A stretch of 36,576 nucleotides of DNA from Achromobacter sp. Bel (GCF_012928505.1 NZ_JABBJN010000059.1:1-36576), one strand, 5' to 3'; positions 17,339 through 29,101 are shown, counted from the stretch's first letter. Notes: a model not told the origin generated them from the letters alone. Numbers and translations are program-made.

Positions 17339-18187
17339 TTATTTCAGGGTTTGCGTCATGCGGCGCTCTTCCGCCGCCAGTTCGGGATGCATGCGCGCTT
17401 CCACCTTGCGCAGCCAGTCCAGGTAGACGGCCTGGTCCTTGGCCACGCCCATGCCCGCATCGATCGCGAAGATCTTGCTGTCCTGGCAATCGTTCTCTTT
17501 GGGGAACACAGCCAGGCCCTTGACCTTCTTGCTGATGTTGGGCCACAGCATGCGATTCAGCGGCGCCACGTCCGAACGGCCGGCCAGCACTTCCTCGATC
17601 GGCGCGACCGAGCCCGAGTTCGTCACCCCGCGCAACTTGGCGTTGGGGAAGTTCTGCAGTACCAGCGGCTCTTCGCCCGCTCCGGAGAAGTAGGCCATCG
17701 TGATGCCGGGCTGGTTGAAGTCCTCGACCTTGGTGGCGTTTGTGAATTTAGTGTTCGACGCCAGCCCGAACATGCAGACGCTGGTGTTGGAGAACGTCAC
17801 GAAATCGATGATCTTGGCGCGCTCGGCATTCTGGTTCAGCGGACCGATCATGATGTCCATCTGGTTGGCGATCAGCGCGGGCACCTTGGTCTCGTGGCTG
17901 ACCTGCACAGGCACGATCTTCACCTCCAGCAAGCGCGCGAACTCCTTGCCCAGCAACCAAGAAGACCCCATCCAGGGCTCGCCCGACCCGGTGGTGTTCT
18001 GCACCAGCCAGGGCGGGTTGTTGACCACGCCGACCCGCAGCACGCCCGCCTTGCGGATGGCATCGATGCGGGGGCTTTCGCCGGGCGCGGGCGGCGTCTG
18101 AGCCTGCGCCGCGGCTGCGCCCGCCAATAGCGCGGCAGACAGAAACAGGCGGGCGGCGGTCAGGCGCGAGGGGAATCGGGGTTGCAT
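17339..18187 (-). CDS. Periplasmic binding protein of amino-acid-type ABC transporter (paralogue 1)
   Basis: A 282-residue secreted protein with a signal peptide ending near AAAQAQ, followed by an SBP_bac_3 domain from IDAIRKAGVLRVGVVNNPPW. AGGAG lies seven bases before MQPRF; an earlier in-frame start at 18223 lacks one. The usual family stretch GFDVDLA is replaced by MGSSWLLGKEFA, so part of the typical amino-acid pocket is altered, while AERAKIIDF keeps the usual Arg. It shares long blocks with the upstream paralogue (SPRIDAIRKAG, VSHETKVP, TSVCMFG, APIEE). It is the second of two adjacent binding-protein genes. The ligand is unknown, possibly a sugar acid or conjugate. Confidence 0.9.
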   Translation of the reverse strand: MQPRFPSRLTAARLFLSAALLAGAAAAQAQTPPAPGESPRIDAIRKAGVLRVGVVNNPPWLVQNTTGSGEPWMGSSWLLGKEFARLLEVKIVPVQVSHETKVPALIANQMDIMIGPLNQNAERAKIIDFVTFSNTSVCMFGLASNTKFTNATKVEDFNQPGITMAYFSGAGEEPLVLQNFPNAKLRGVTNSGSVAPIEEVLAGRSDVAPLNRMLWPNISKKVKGLAVFPKENDCQDSKIFAIDAGMGVAKDQAVYLDWLRKVEARMHPELAAEERRMTQTLK

Positions 18188-18278
18188 GCAAAGTCTCCTA
18201 GAGGGAACCCGGCCGTCTGCCACCCGAAGGCGGCGCGCCCGGTACCGGCGTGTTCAAGCACCGGCGGAATCGCCAGAT

Positions 18279-18301
18279 CGGCACGCGACTGGCGCGTGCC
18301 G
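18279..18301. other. Intercistronic hairpin between the two binding-protein genes
   Basis: CGGCACGCG (18279-18287) pairs with CGCGTGCCG (18293-18301) around ACTGG, and weaker pairing extends the stem. It lies in the 140-base gap between the two paralogues. Such hairpins often protect binding-protein mRNA from 3' decay or weaken read-through; no T-tract is present. Confidence 0.5.
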
Positions 18302-18327
18302 GTTGAAAAGGGGAATGGCCGGACGGC

Positions 18328-19194
18328 CTACTGGGTCTGTTCGATGATGCGCATTTCGTCAGCGTCCAATGCGGGTTTCATCGTTGCCGCCACCTGCCGC
18401 AACCAGGCCAGGTAGCCGGGTTGGTTCTTGTCGATGGCCAGGCCAACGGGCGAGGCCTTTTCCGTGCTTTGCTGGCAATTGGCGTCAGAGGGAAACACCA
18501 CCAGGCCGCGCACCTTGTGGGCAAGGCCCACCCACGGCACGCGGTTGATCGGCGCCGCGTCGGCGCGCTTGGCCATGATCTCTTCGATAGGCGCGGTGGC
18601 GCCGGAGTTGGCGACAGCGCGCAGCCGCGCCTTGGGGAAGCGTTCCTTCACCCAGGCCTCTTCGGCGCCGCCCGTGAAGTACGCGATCGTGATGTCGGGC
18701 TGGTTCAGGTCTTCCACCGTCTTGACCCGGGCCAGCTTGTCGTTGCCGGCGCGGCCGAACATGCAGACGCTGGTGGCCGAATACAGCACGAAATCCACCA
18801 CTTTCAGGCGCTCGGGCGTCTCGGCCAGGGGGCTGATGGTCATGTCCACTTGATTGGCGGCCAGCACGGGCACTTTGGTCTCGTGCGATACGGGCACCGC
18901 CGTCAACGTAACGCCAAGCTGCCTGGCGTATTCCTTGGCCAGCAGCCAGGCGGGGCCGCTCCACGCTTCGCCACTTTTTCCGGACAGATCCTGGATCAAC
19001 CAGGGCGCGTTCTGCAATACGCCCACGCGCAGCTCGCCCGCCTTGCGGATGGCGTCGATGCGCGGGCTCTGCCCCGGCGCCGGGACGCCGGCCGCCGGAA
19101 CGCCGCTTTCGGCGGACACCGGCAACGACGTCGCCAGCACCGCAGCCGCCGCCCACCGGGCCAACACGCGGCTCCCCTTGTTCTGTTGCTGCAT
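18328..19194 (-). CDS. Periplasmic binding protein of amino-acid-type ABC transporter (paralogue 2)
   Basis: A 288-residue secreted protein, paralogous to the product of 17339-18187 and roughly half identical by eye. AGGAG is seven bases before the ATG; the signal peptide is MQQQNKGSRVLARWAAAAVLATSLPVSA. The mature part starts IDAIRKAGELRVGVLQNAPWLI. The family stretch GFDVDLA reads WSGPAWLLAKEYA. TPERLKVVDF keeps the usual carboxylate-binding Arg. It is the first structural gene after the regulator, so the operon encodes two binding proteins for one permease pair. They may give two substrate specificities or one may be a sensor; the sequence does not say. Confidence 0.9.
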   Translation of the reverse strand: MQQQNKGSRVLARWAAAAVLATSLPVSAESGVPAAGVPAPGQSPRIDAIRKAGELRVGVLQNAPWLIQDLSGKSGEAWSGPAWLLAKEYARQLGVTLTAVPVSHETKVPVLAANQVDMTISPLAETPERLKVVDFVLYSATSVCMFGRAGNDKLARVKTVEDLNQPDITIAYFTGGAEEAWVKERFPKARLRAVANSGATAPIEEIMAKRADAAPINRVPWVGLAHKVRGLVVFPSDANCQQSTEKASPVGLAIDKNQPGYLAWLRQVAATMKPALDADEMRIIEQTQ

Positions 19195-19230
19195 TGCTTG
19201 TCTCCTGAACTTGAAAAGCCCGGGTCCGGG

Positions 19231-19249
19231 GCGCGGTTATCTTCCGCGC
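19231..19249. other. Short hairpin between regulator and binding-protein gene
   Basis: GCGCGG (19231-19236) pairs with CCGCGC (19244-19249) around seven bases in the 97-base gap after the regulator gene. It may lower read-through or set mRNA ends; the support is only the symmetry. Confidence 0.35.
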
Positions 19250-19291
19250 TCTGCCAGGGGGCTGCCTGCCTGTCCGCCTTGCGCTACGGGG

Positions 19292-20020
19292 TCAACGCCA
19301 CCCCTGCGCGAATTCGCCGATCACGCGCTCCAGGTGGGCGCGCATCGCCTGCCGCGCCGCCTGCGCGTCGCCCGCCACCAGCGCGCTGAAAATGCGCTGA
19401 TGGTCTTCCTGCGACGCCTGGCGCAGGTCCTGCGTATGGAAATGCTGTTCGATCTTTTCCCAGATCGGCCCCTGGGCCTGGTCCCACATCGACGTCACCG
19501 TGGCCAGCAGCACACTGTTGCCCGTGGACTGCGCGATATACAGGTGGAAACGGCGGTCGGCCTCTTCATTGGCCGCTTTGTCCATCATCTGCTCGCGCAT
19601 CGTCGTCAGCGCTTCGAAGATGCGGTCCAGGTCCGCGTCATTGCGGGTGGTGGCGGCAAGCGCGGCGATTTCGGATTCAATCAGGCACCGCGCCCGCAGC
19701 AGCTCGAACGGCCCCGCTCCGGCTTCCTGGGCGGCCGGCAAGCGGGCGATGCCGGGCTTGGGTTCACAGACGTAAATGCCCGACCCGCCGCGCACTTCCA
19801 CGACCCCCTGCAGCTCCAGCGCAATGATGGCTTCGCGCAGCGCGGTGCGGCTGACGTCGAAACGCTCGGCCAGCGCGCGTTCGGCCGGCAAGCGCTTGCC
19901 GACGGCGAACTCGCCTTGCGCGACCAGGGCCTGGATCTGTGCGGCCAGCCGCACATAGGCGCGGTCCGCCGCCGGCTTGCTGGCCGGCTCTTCGGGTTTG
20001 GGGATCAGTTGAAGTGTCAT
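19292..20020 (-). CDS. FadR-subfamily GntR transcriptional regulator
   Basis: A 242-residue regulator. The winged helix is in YVRLAAQIQALVAQGEFAVGKRLPAERALAERFDVSRTALREAI, close to the classic FadR/UxuR pattern, and GGSGIYV is the wing. The FCD domain includes LLRARCLIESEIAALAA, FHLYIAQSTGNSVL and the late His in EDHQRIF and RAHLERVI, the usual metal-binding set. Members such as UxuR and ExuR sense hexuronates, which suits this neighbourhood. Its gene heads the long minus-strand operon, and its own promoter region carries four TGGT-ACCA sites, so autoregulation and control of both the operon and the divergent amidase are likely. Confidence 0.92.
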   Translation of the reverse strand: MTLQLIPKPEEPASKPAADRAYVRLAAQIQALVAQGEFAVGKRLPAERALAERFDVSRTALREAIIALELQGVVEVRGGSGIYVCEPKPGIARLPAAQEAGAGPFELLRARCLIESEIAALAATTRNDADLDRIFEALTTMREQMMDKAANEEADRRFHLYIAQSTGNSVLLATVTSMWDQAQGPIWEKIEQHFHTQDLRQASQEDHQRIFSALVAGDAQAARQAMRAHLERVIGEFAQGWR

Positions 20021-20032
20021 GGATCTTAAAAG

Positions 20033-20104
20033 TGGTTAGACCAAATGATAAGTGGTTTACCAATTTCCACCATAATGGTTTACCACTATCGAAGTGGTAA
20101 ACCA
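20033..20104. promoter_or_regulatory. Array of four TGGT-N2/3-ACCA operators for the FadR-type regulator
   Basis: TGGT-TAG-ACCA (20033-20043), TGGT-TT-ACCA (20053-20062), TGGT-TT-ACCA (20076-20085) and TGGT-AA-ACCA (20095-20104) lie between the divergent regulator and amidase genes. Centres are about 19, 23 and 19 bases apart, close to two helical turns. The last two are joined in a larger inverted repeat: ATGGTTTACCACT (20075-20087) pairs with AGTGGTAAACCAT (20093-20105). The half-sites match the TGGT...ACCA core known for FadR-subfamily operators. CATAAT (20071-20076) is a possible -10 for the amidase, so bound protein would block it. Confidence 0.85.
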
Positions 20105-20212
20105 TCGTTGCGCAAGGTGGGGCCAAGGCGGCGGCCGGGCTCGACAGCGGCGGCAGGAACCCTGTATAGATGGCGGTCCGACAGCATCCATCCATACAGG
20201 TGAGAAAGCGCC

Positions 20213-21706
20213 ATGCCAGAGACGTCTCAACAGACATTGTCCGCCAAGCCCCTGCCGCGCCCCGCCGGCGACGACGCCCTGACGGCCCTGACCGTCACCG
20301 AAGCCGCCGCCCGAATCCGCGACGGCCGCCTCACCAGCGTGGCGCTGACCCAAGCCTGCCTGGACCGCATCGACGCCCATGGCGTGCTCAACGCCTTCAT
20401 CACCGTAGACCGTGACGGCGCGCTGGCGCAGGCCCATGCCTACGACGCCGGGCAGCGCCCAAGCGGTCAGGCCGCCGCGCCGCTGGGCGGCGTGCCTATC
20501 GCCATCAAGGACAACATCCACGTGGCTGGCCTGCCCAACACCGCCGGCACCCCGGCCTTGAAGCACTTCCGCCCCGCCGAGGACGCGCCCGTGGTGCAGC
20601 GCCTGCGCGCCGCCGGCGCCGTGATCGTGGGCAAGACCCACATGCACGAGCTGGCCTTCGGCGTCTCGGGCTACAACACCGCCTTTCCCGGCGCGCATGG
20701 CGAGGGCACCCGCAACGCCTATGACAGCACCCGCATCGCCGGCGGCTCGTCTTCAGGCAGTGGCGCGGCCGTGGGCGCGCGCCTGGCGCCCGCCGCCCTG
20801 GGCACCGACACCGGCGCCTCCGTGCGCCTGCCCGCTGCGGTCAACGGCGCCGCGGGCTTTCGGCCTTCGGTCGGCCGATATGACGGCGCGGGCATCACAC
20901 CCATCTCGCACACCCGCGATACGCCCGGGCCCATCGCCAACAGCATGCAAGACATCGTGCTGCTGGACGCCGTACTGGCAGGCGATACGCAAGCGCTGGC
21001 GTCCCTGCCGCCCTCGGGCGTGCGCCTGGGACTGGCCCGCTATTTCTGGGCGGACCTGGAACCGTCCGTGCACAGCGTCATGGATGCCGCGCTGGCCAGG
21101 CTGCGCCAGGCCGGCGTGCAACTGGTGGACCTCGACATGCCCGACCTGCCGGCCGCCAACGCCGCGGTCGGCATGCCGCTGTGCCTGTATGAGCAAAAAC
21201 CCGACCTGACGGCGTACCTGCAGCGCTACGACGCAGGCGTGAGCTTCGACGACGTGGTGGCACAGATATCCAGCCCCGACGTTAAAGCCATTTTCGACGG
21301 GCTGATCGTGCCCGGCGTGCTGCCCACCCCCGATGGCCAGGTCCTGGCGCTGCAACCGCTGTACGAACGCGTCATCGCCGTCCAGCGCGACGAACTGATC
21401 GAGGTATACCGCCGCGCCTTCCGGGAACACGGCCTGGACGGCCTGCTGTTTCCGACGCTGCCGATCCTGCCGATGGCCGCCACGCCCGAGGCCAGCAGTT
21501 TCGAGAGCTTCAGCCGCCTGGCCCGCAACGTCGACCCCGGCAGCAACGCGGGCCTGCCCGGGCTGAGCGTGCCGGCGGGCTTGTCGCCGGAAGGCTTGCC
21601 AGTGGGCCTGGAAATCGACGGACTGCCGGGCGAAGACCGCAAGGTGCTGGCGATCGGCGTGATGATCGAAGGCGTGCTGGGGCGCATCGCGCCGCCTGCG
21701 CGCTAA
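20213..21706 (+). CDS. Amidase-signature-family hydrolase
   Basis: A 497-residue Ser-cisSer-Lys amidase. Lys is in PIAIKDNIHVAG, the Gly/Ser-rich signature is AGGSSSGSGAAVGARLAPAALGTDTG and the nucleophile Ser follows in DTGASVRLPA. No signal peptide is seen, so it acts in the cytoplasm. AGGTGAG lies before the ATG. The family includes indoleacetamide, mandelamide and general aliphatic or aromatic amide hydrolases, and the GatA subunit; with no GatB/C near and a catabolic setting, a degradative role is more likely. It is divergent from the FadR-type regulator across four operator-like sites, so it probably belongs to the same regulon as the sugar-acid operon. The substrate is unknown. Confidence 0.9.
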   Translation: MPETSQQTLSAKPLPRPAGDDALTALTVTEAAARIRDGRLTSVALTQACLDRIDAHGVLNAFITVDRDGALAQAHAYDAGQRPSGQAAAPLGGVPIAIKDNIHVAGLPNTAGTPALKHFRPAEDAPVVQRLRAAGAVIVGKTHMHELAFGVSGYNTAFPGAHGEGTRNAYDSTRIAGGSSSGSGAAVGARLAPAALGTDTGASVRLPAAVNGAAGFRPSVGRYDGAGITPISHTRDTPGPIANSMQDIVLLDAVLAGDTQALASLPPSGVRLGLARYFWADLEPSVHSVMDAALARLRQAGVQLVDLDMPDLPAANAAVGMPLCLYEQKPDLTAYLQRYDAGVSFDDVVAQISSPDVKAIFDGLIVPGVLPTPDGQVLALQPLYERVIAVQRDELIEVYRRAFREHGLDGLLFPTLPILPMAATPEASSFESFSRLARNVDPGSNAGLPGLSVPAGLSPEGLPVGLEIDGLPGEDRKVLAIGVMIEGVLGRIAPPAR

Positions 21707-21736
21707 GCCCGCCCGCCTCTGGCGGCGGCGCGAAAA

Positions 21737-21760
21737 AAAACCGGCCGCCTGGCCGGTTTT
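21737..21760. terminator. Bidirectional intrinsic terminator between amidase and metH
   Basis: AAAACCGGCC (21737-21746) pairs perfectly with GGCCGGTTTT (21751-21760) around GCCT. The A-run before and the T-run after serve as T-tracts on the two strands. It lies between the convergent amidase and metH genes. Confidence 0.9.
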
Positions 21761-21782
21761 CATGCTGCGCAAGACGGGCGCA

Positions 21783-25556
<3,774 letters not shown>

Positions 25557-25689
25557 GGGCAGGTCCGGCTATAGGTTGGCTTCAGTGGCGCAGATGTGGC
25601 TAAAACGCCAAAACCACTGGAAAAACAAGCCCTGATCGTAACAAAACGGGCCTCCTCGCGCCCTCCGGTGATACAGTTTCGGCCCCGAA

Positions 25690-25895
25690 CCGGTGCTTTC
25701 GGCGCATCGGGCTTGCAAGAACGCAACACTTGCCAGCCGCGCGCGAAAGGTAAACGGGAAACAGGAAGACGGCCGCCCGGGCCGCCGCGCCGCCCACAAG
25801 GCGGTCCAGCGCGCCCCCGCCATCCAGCCTGTGCTGCCCCCGCAACGGTCCCCATGCGCGCTTTTTTGCGCCCATGGCAGCCCGATACCGGCCAG
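25690..25895 (+). ncRNA. Cobalamin (B12) riboswitch controlling btuB-btuF
   Basis: The conserved blocks occur in order in the 5' leader of the B12 receptor gene. GGTGC (25692-25696); AAACGGGAAACAGG (25752-25764); the pairing partner CCTGTGCTGCCCCCGCAAC (from 25828), which contains the near-invariant GCTGCCCCCGCAAC; a hairpin GCGCGCTTTTTTGCGC; and the B12 box AGCCCGATACCGGCC (25879-25893). About 60 GC-rich bases are inserted between the GGGAA and GCTGCCCCC blocks, more than usual. The following 115 bases up to the ATG hold GC-rich hairpins, such as CGCCGC/GCGGCG near 25930-25960, that could mask the ribosome site GAGGTTA. B12 binding should switch uptake off. Confidence 0.88.
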
Positions 25896-26010
25896 TTCGC
25901 TCGTCAGGAAGTCCACGCATCGCCGCCAGGCCCATCGGCCCGTTGCGGCGCGGGCATCCTCCCCATCGTGATTGACCTGCGGGGTCGCGGGTCGCATCGA
26001 GGTTACGTAG

Positions 26011-28056
26011 ATGAAAGCCCGCTCCATCCGGCGTTACGCCGGCGCCCTGCTCTGCTCCGCCCCGGCCATCGCCGCCGCCCAGCAAACCGCCTCCGCCACC
26101 CCCGAACTCGACCCGGTCACCGTCACCGCCCAGCGCGTGCCGACGGACGGTCGCACGCTGCCGGTGTCCATTTCGGTGATCACCGCCGAAGACATCGCCG
26201 CCAGCAGCGCCCGCACCATGCAGGACCTGCTGTCGACCCAGGCCGGCATCCACCTGATCAACACCAGCAGCTCCAGCGACAACGCCATCGTCGACCTGCG
26301 CGGCTTTGGCCTCACCGGCGCCAGCAATACGCTGATCATGATCGACGGCGTCAAGCAGAACACCAACGACCTGTCGGCGCCGGGCCTGGGCGTGGTGCCG
26401 CTGGACCAGGTGGAACGCGTGGAGATCGTGCGCGGCAGCGGCTCGGTGCAATACGGCGGCGGCACGACCGGCGGCGTGATCAACATCATCACCAAGTCGG
26501 ACTTTTCCAAGGAACCGGTCACCGCCCGCGCCACCGCCACCTTCGGCAGCTACGGCCTGCGCCAGTACGACGCCGCCGTGGCGATGAACAACGAGAAGGT
26601 GGGCGTCGATGCCTATATGCAATCGCTGCACACCGACGGCTACCGCGACCACAGCGGCGAGCGCCGTGAAGGCGGCGGCGGCGGCATCACCCTGCGCCAC
26701 GACAATGGCTCGATCCGCCTGTACGGCCGCACCACCACGCAAAAGCTGGAACTGCCCGGCCCGCGCCTGATCAGCCCGTCGACCGGCGTGAACGAATTCC
26801 AGGACGACCCGCGCGGCGCGAAGAACGATGTGGACTTCGTCAAGACCACCTCGACCACGTTCGGCCTGCAAGTGGAACAGGCCATTGGCGCAGGCACGCT
26901 GTACGCCGATCTGTCCACCCGCGAGAAAAAACTGAATGGCCTGACCTATGACGGCTTTGGCGACATCCTGCGCGACCAGAAGCTGGAAGAGAGCGTCGCC
27001 AGCGTGCGCTATCGCCTGCCGATCGACGGCGGCCACAGTCTCGTCTTCGGCGCCGACGCGCAAGAATCCAAGACCACGGCCGACCAGAACGCCTACTACG
27101 ACTTCGAACCCTCGAAGTGGCAGTCGCGCCAGCACCAGTACGGTCTCTTCGCCGAAGGCCAGATCCGCGCCACCGACACCACCTACGTGACGGCCGGCGT
27201 GCGCCGCCAGTACGCCTCCGACGACCTGGACGTACTGAGCGGTTCGGGCACCGCATCCGACCGCAGCAACCACCTGACGGCCTGGCAGCTGGGCGTGCGC
27301 CAGGATTTGCCCGCCGGCTTCGGCGTGTACGGCAAGGTCGGCCGCAGCTTCCGCCTGCCCAACGCCGACGAACTGCTGTCGGTCCAGAATCCGCTGGCCC
27401 CGCAGACGTCCACCGACAAGGAAATCGGCGTAACGTGGCAAGGCGCGTCGAGCAGCGCGCGCCTGTCGTACTTCCGCTATGACCTGACCAACGAGATCCA
27501 GTACAACCCGCTGGCCGACGGCATGTGGGGCCCGGGCACCGGCGCCAACACCAACCTGGACCCGACCCGCCGCCAAGGCATCGAACTGGAAGGCCGCACC
27601 GCCATTTCCAGCAGCGTGACGCTGGATGCGAACCTGACCTGGATGGAAGCGCAATTCCGCTCCGGCACCTACGCGGGCGTGGACCTGGCCGGCAAGACCG
27701 TGCCGCTGGCCCCGAAGTGGCTGGCCAACGCCGGCGTGACCTGGCGCCCCACCGACGCCTTCCTGTGGAACGTGTCGGCGCAATATGTCGGCAAGTCGCG
27801 CATGGACAACGACCAGGCCAACCAGTTCGACAAGGAGCTGGACGCCTACGTGCTGTTCAACACCAAGCTGGCCTACCAGTTCACGCGCAACATCGAAGGC
27901 GCCATCGGCGTGAACAACCTCTTCGACCGCCAGTACGCCACCTACGGCATCCGCGGCGGCGATGCGTCGTTCCAGATGCTGGGCCCCGTCGCCAACTACA
28001 ACCTGTACCCGGCGCCGGGCCGCAATTTCTATGCGTCGCTCACGCTGCGCTACTGA
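26011..28056 (+). CDS. btuB: TonB-dependent outer-membrane vitamin B12 receptor BtuB
   Basis: A 681-residue outer-membrane receptor. A signal peptide (MKARSIRRYAGALL...AIAAA) is followed by a TonB box-like LDPVTVTAQR near residue 33, a plug domain (DLLSTQAGIHL, DLRGFG, NTLIMIDGVKQN, RVEIVRGSGSVQYGGGTTGGVINIIT) and a 22-strand beta-barrel ending FYASLTLRY with the C-terminal aromatic residue needed for barrel assembly. GAGG stands before the ATG. The B12 riboswitch in its leader and the btuF gene after it make cobalamin or a related corrinoid the likely ligand. It supplies the cofactor for MetH, encoded divergently. Confidence 0.95.
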   Translation: MKARSIRRYAGALLCSAPAIAAAQQTASATPELDPVTVTAQRVPTDGRTLPVSISVITAEDIAASSARTMQDLLSTQAGIHLINTSSSSDNAIVDLRGFGLTGASNTLIMIDGVKQNTNDLSAPGLGVVPLDQVERVEIVRGSGSVQYGGGTTGGVINIITKSDFSKEPVTARATATFGSYGLRQYDAAVAMNNEKVGVDAYMQSLHTDGYRDHSGERREGGGGGITLRHDNGSIRLYGRTTTQKLELPGPRLISPSTGVNEFQDDPRGAKNDVDFVKTTSTTFGLQVEQAIGAGTLYADLSTREKKLNGLTYDGFGDILRDQKLEESVASVRYRLPIDGGHSLVFGADAQESKTTADQNAYYDFEPSKWQSRQHQYGLFAEGQIRATDTTYVTAGVRRQYASDDLDVLSGSGTASDRSNHLTAWQLGVRQDLPAGFGVYGKVGRSFRLPNADELLSVQNPLAPQTSTDKEIGVTWQGASSSARLSYFRYDLTNEIQYNPLADGMWGPGTGANTNLDPTRRQGIELEGRTAISSSVTLDANLTWMEAQFRSGTYAGVDLAGKTVPLAPKWLANAGVTWRPTDAFLWNVSAQYVGKSRMDNDQANQFDKELDAYVLFNTKLAYQFTRNIEGAIGVNNLFDRQYATYGIRGGDASFQMLGPVANYNLYPAPGRNFYASLTLRY

Positions 28057-28108
28057 TTGTGGACATCCGATATAGTCGGCGTACTCCGCTGACCGTATCG
28101 GCCCCCGC

Positions 28109-29047
28109 ATGACCCTTGCACGCGCCTTTCCACGCATCGCTCCGGGGCTGTTCCTGGCCCTGGGCGCGATGTTGGCCCCTCCCCCGACCGCCGCCGCCGA
28201 CCGCGTCGACGGCCTGGCAGACGCCCAGTCCGGCCCCCCCCTCCAGGTGCCGGACGACAAGGGCCGCACGGTCGTGTTGGCCGCGCCCGCACGCCGCGCC
28301 GTCACGCTGGCGCCCCACGCCACCGAACTCGTCTACGCCGCCGGCGCGGGCGACCGCCTCATCGCCACCGTCCGCGGCAGCGACTTCCCCCCCGCCGCCC
28401 GGCAATTGCCCGTCATCGGCGACGGCACGCAGCCCGACGCCGAGCGCGTGGTGGCGGTGCGTCCCGACCTCCTGATCGCCTGGCAGCCCGCCGCGGCCGA
28501 ACCGCTGGCCCGGGTCATGGACAAGCTGGGCGTGCCCGTCTTCTATAGCGATCCGCTGACGCTTGCCGCCATCCCCGACGCCGTCGAACGCATGGGCGCG
28601 CTGTTCGGCACCCAGGCGCAGGCGCGGCCCGCCGCCGAACAATTGCGCGCCCGCCTGGCCGCCCTGACGGCGCGCTACGCCGGCCGCCGCCCCGTGCGCG
28701 TCTTCGTGCAGGCCGGCCTGGACCCCATCTACACCCTGAACGACAGCAGCATCGTCAGCGACGCGCTGCGCGTCTGCGGCGGTGTGAACGTGTTCGGACA
28801 AGCGCCCGTCGTCGCCCCCCAGGTCACGCTGGAAAGCGTGCTGGCCGCCCGCCCCGAAGCCGTGCTGGCCGGGGTCGGACGCCCCGAGGACACCCCCAGG
28901 AACCTGGCCGCCTGGCAGGCGCTGGGGCTGCCCGCCGCCCGCGCGGGGCACGTCTACGGCATCGACGCCGACGCCCTGTACCGCCCGGGCCCTCGCCTGA
29001 TCGACGCCGCCGAAGCCATCTGCGCCGACCTGGACCGCTTGCGCTGA
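28109..29047 (+). CDS. btuF: Cobalamin ABC transporter periplasmic binding protein BtuF
   Basis: A 312-residue periplasmic protein of the BtuF/FhuD-type clamshell family: signal peptide up to PPPTAAA, then RRAVTLAPHATELVYAAGAGDRLIATVRGSDFPP, the usual start of lobe one, and RPDLLIAWQPA. It follows btuB by 52 bases and should share the riboswitch-controlled transcript. No clear Shine-Dalgarno site is visible before the ATG. Genes for the matching permease and ATPase (btuC, btuD) are not present in this window. Confidence 0.9.
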   Translation: MTLARAFPRIAPGLFLALGAMLAPPPTAAADRVDGLADAQSGPPLQVPDDKGRTVVLAAPARRAVTLAPHATELVYAAGAGDRLIATVRGSDFPPAARQLPVIGDGTQPDAERVVAVRPDLLIAWQPAAAEPLARVMDKLGVPVFYSDPLTLAAIPDAVERMGALFGTQAQARPAAEQLRARLAALTARYAGRRPVRVFVQAGLDPIYTLNDSSIVSDALRVCGGVNVFGQAPVVAPQVTLESVLAARPEAVLAGVGRPEDTPRNLAAWQALGLPAARAGHVYGIDADALYRPGPRLIDAAEAICADLDRLR

Positions 29048-29101
29048 CCCGCCCGCCATTGGGCACGATCTGCAAATAGTGGAACGGGGCATTTCATTGA
29101 A

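Noticed and set aside
25557..25690. SAH or SAM riboswitch in the metH leader
   Set aside because: I looked on the minus strand for the SAH consensus (GAGGAGCGCUGC with AGGCUCGG) and did not find it; only GC-rich hairpins are present.
25600..28323. 907-codon open frame antisense to btuB and its leader
   Set aside because: Low-complexity Gly/Ala/Arg/Val-rich translation with no motif, crossing a riboswitch and a signal-peptide gene.
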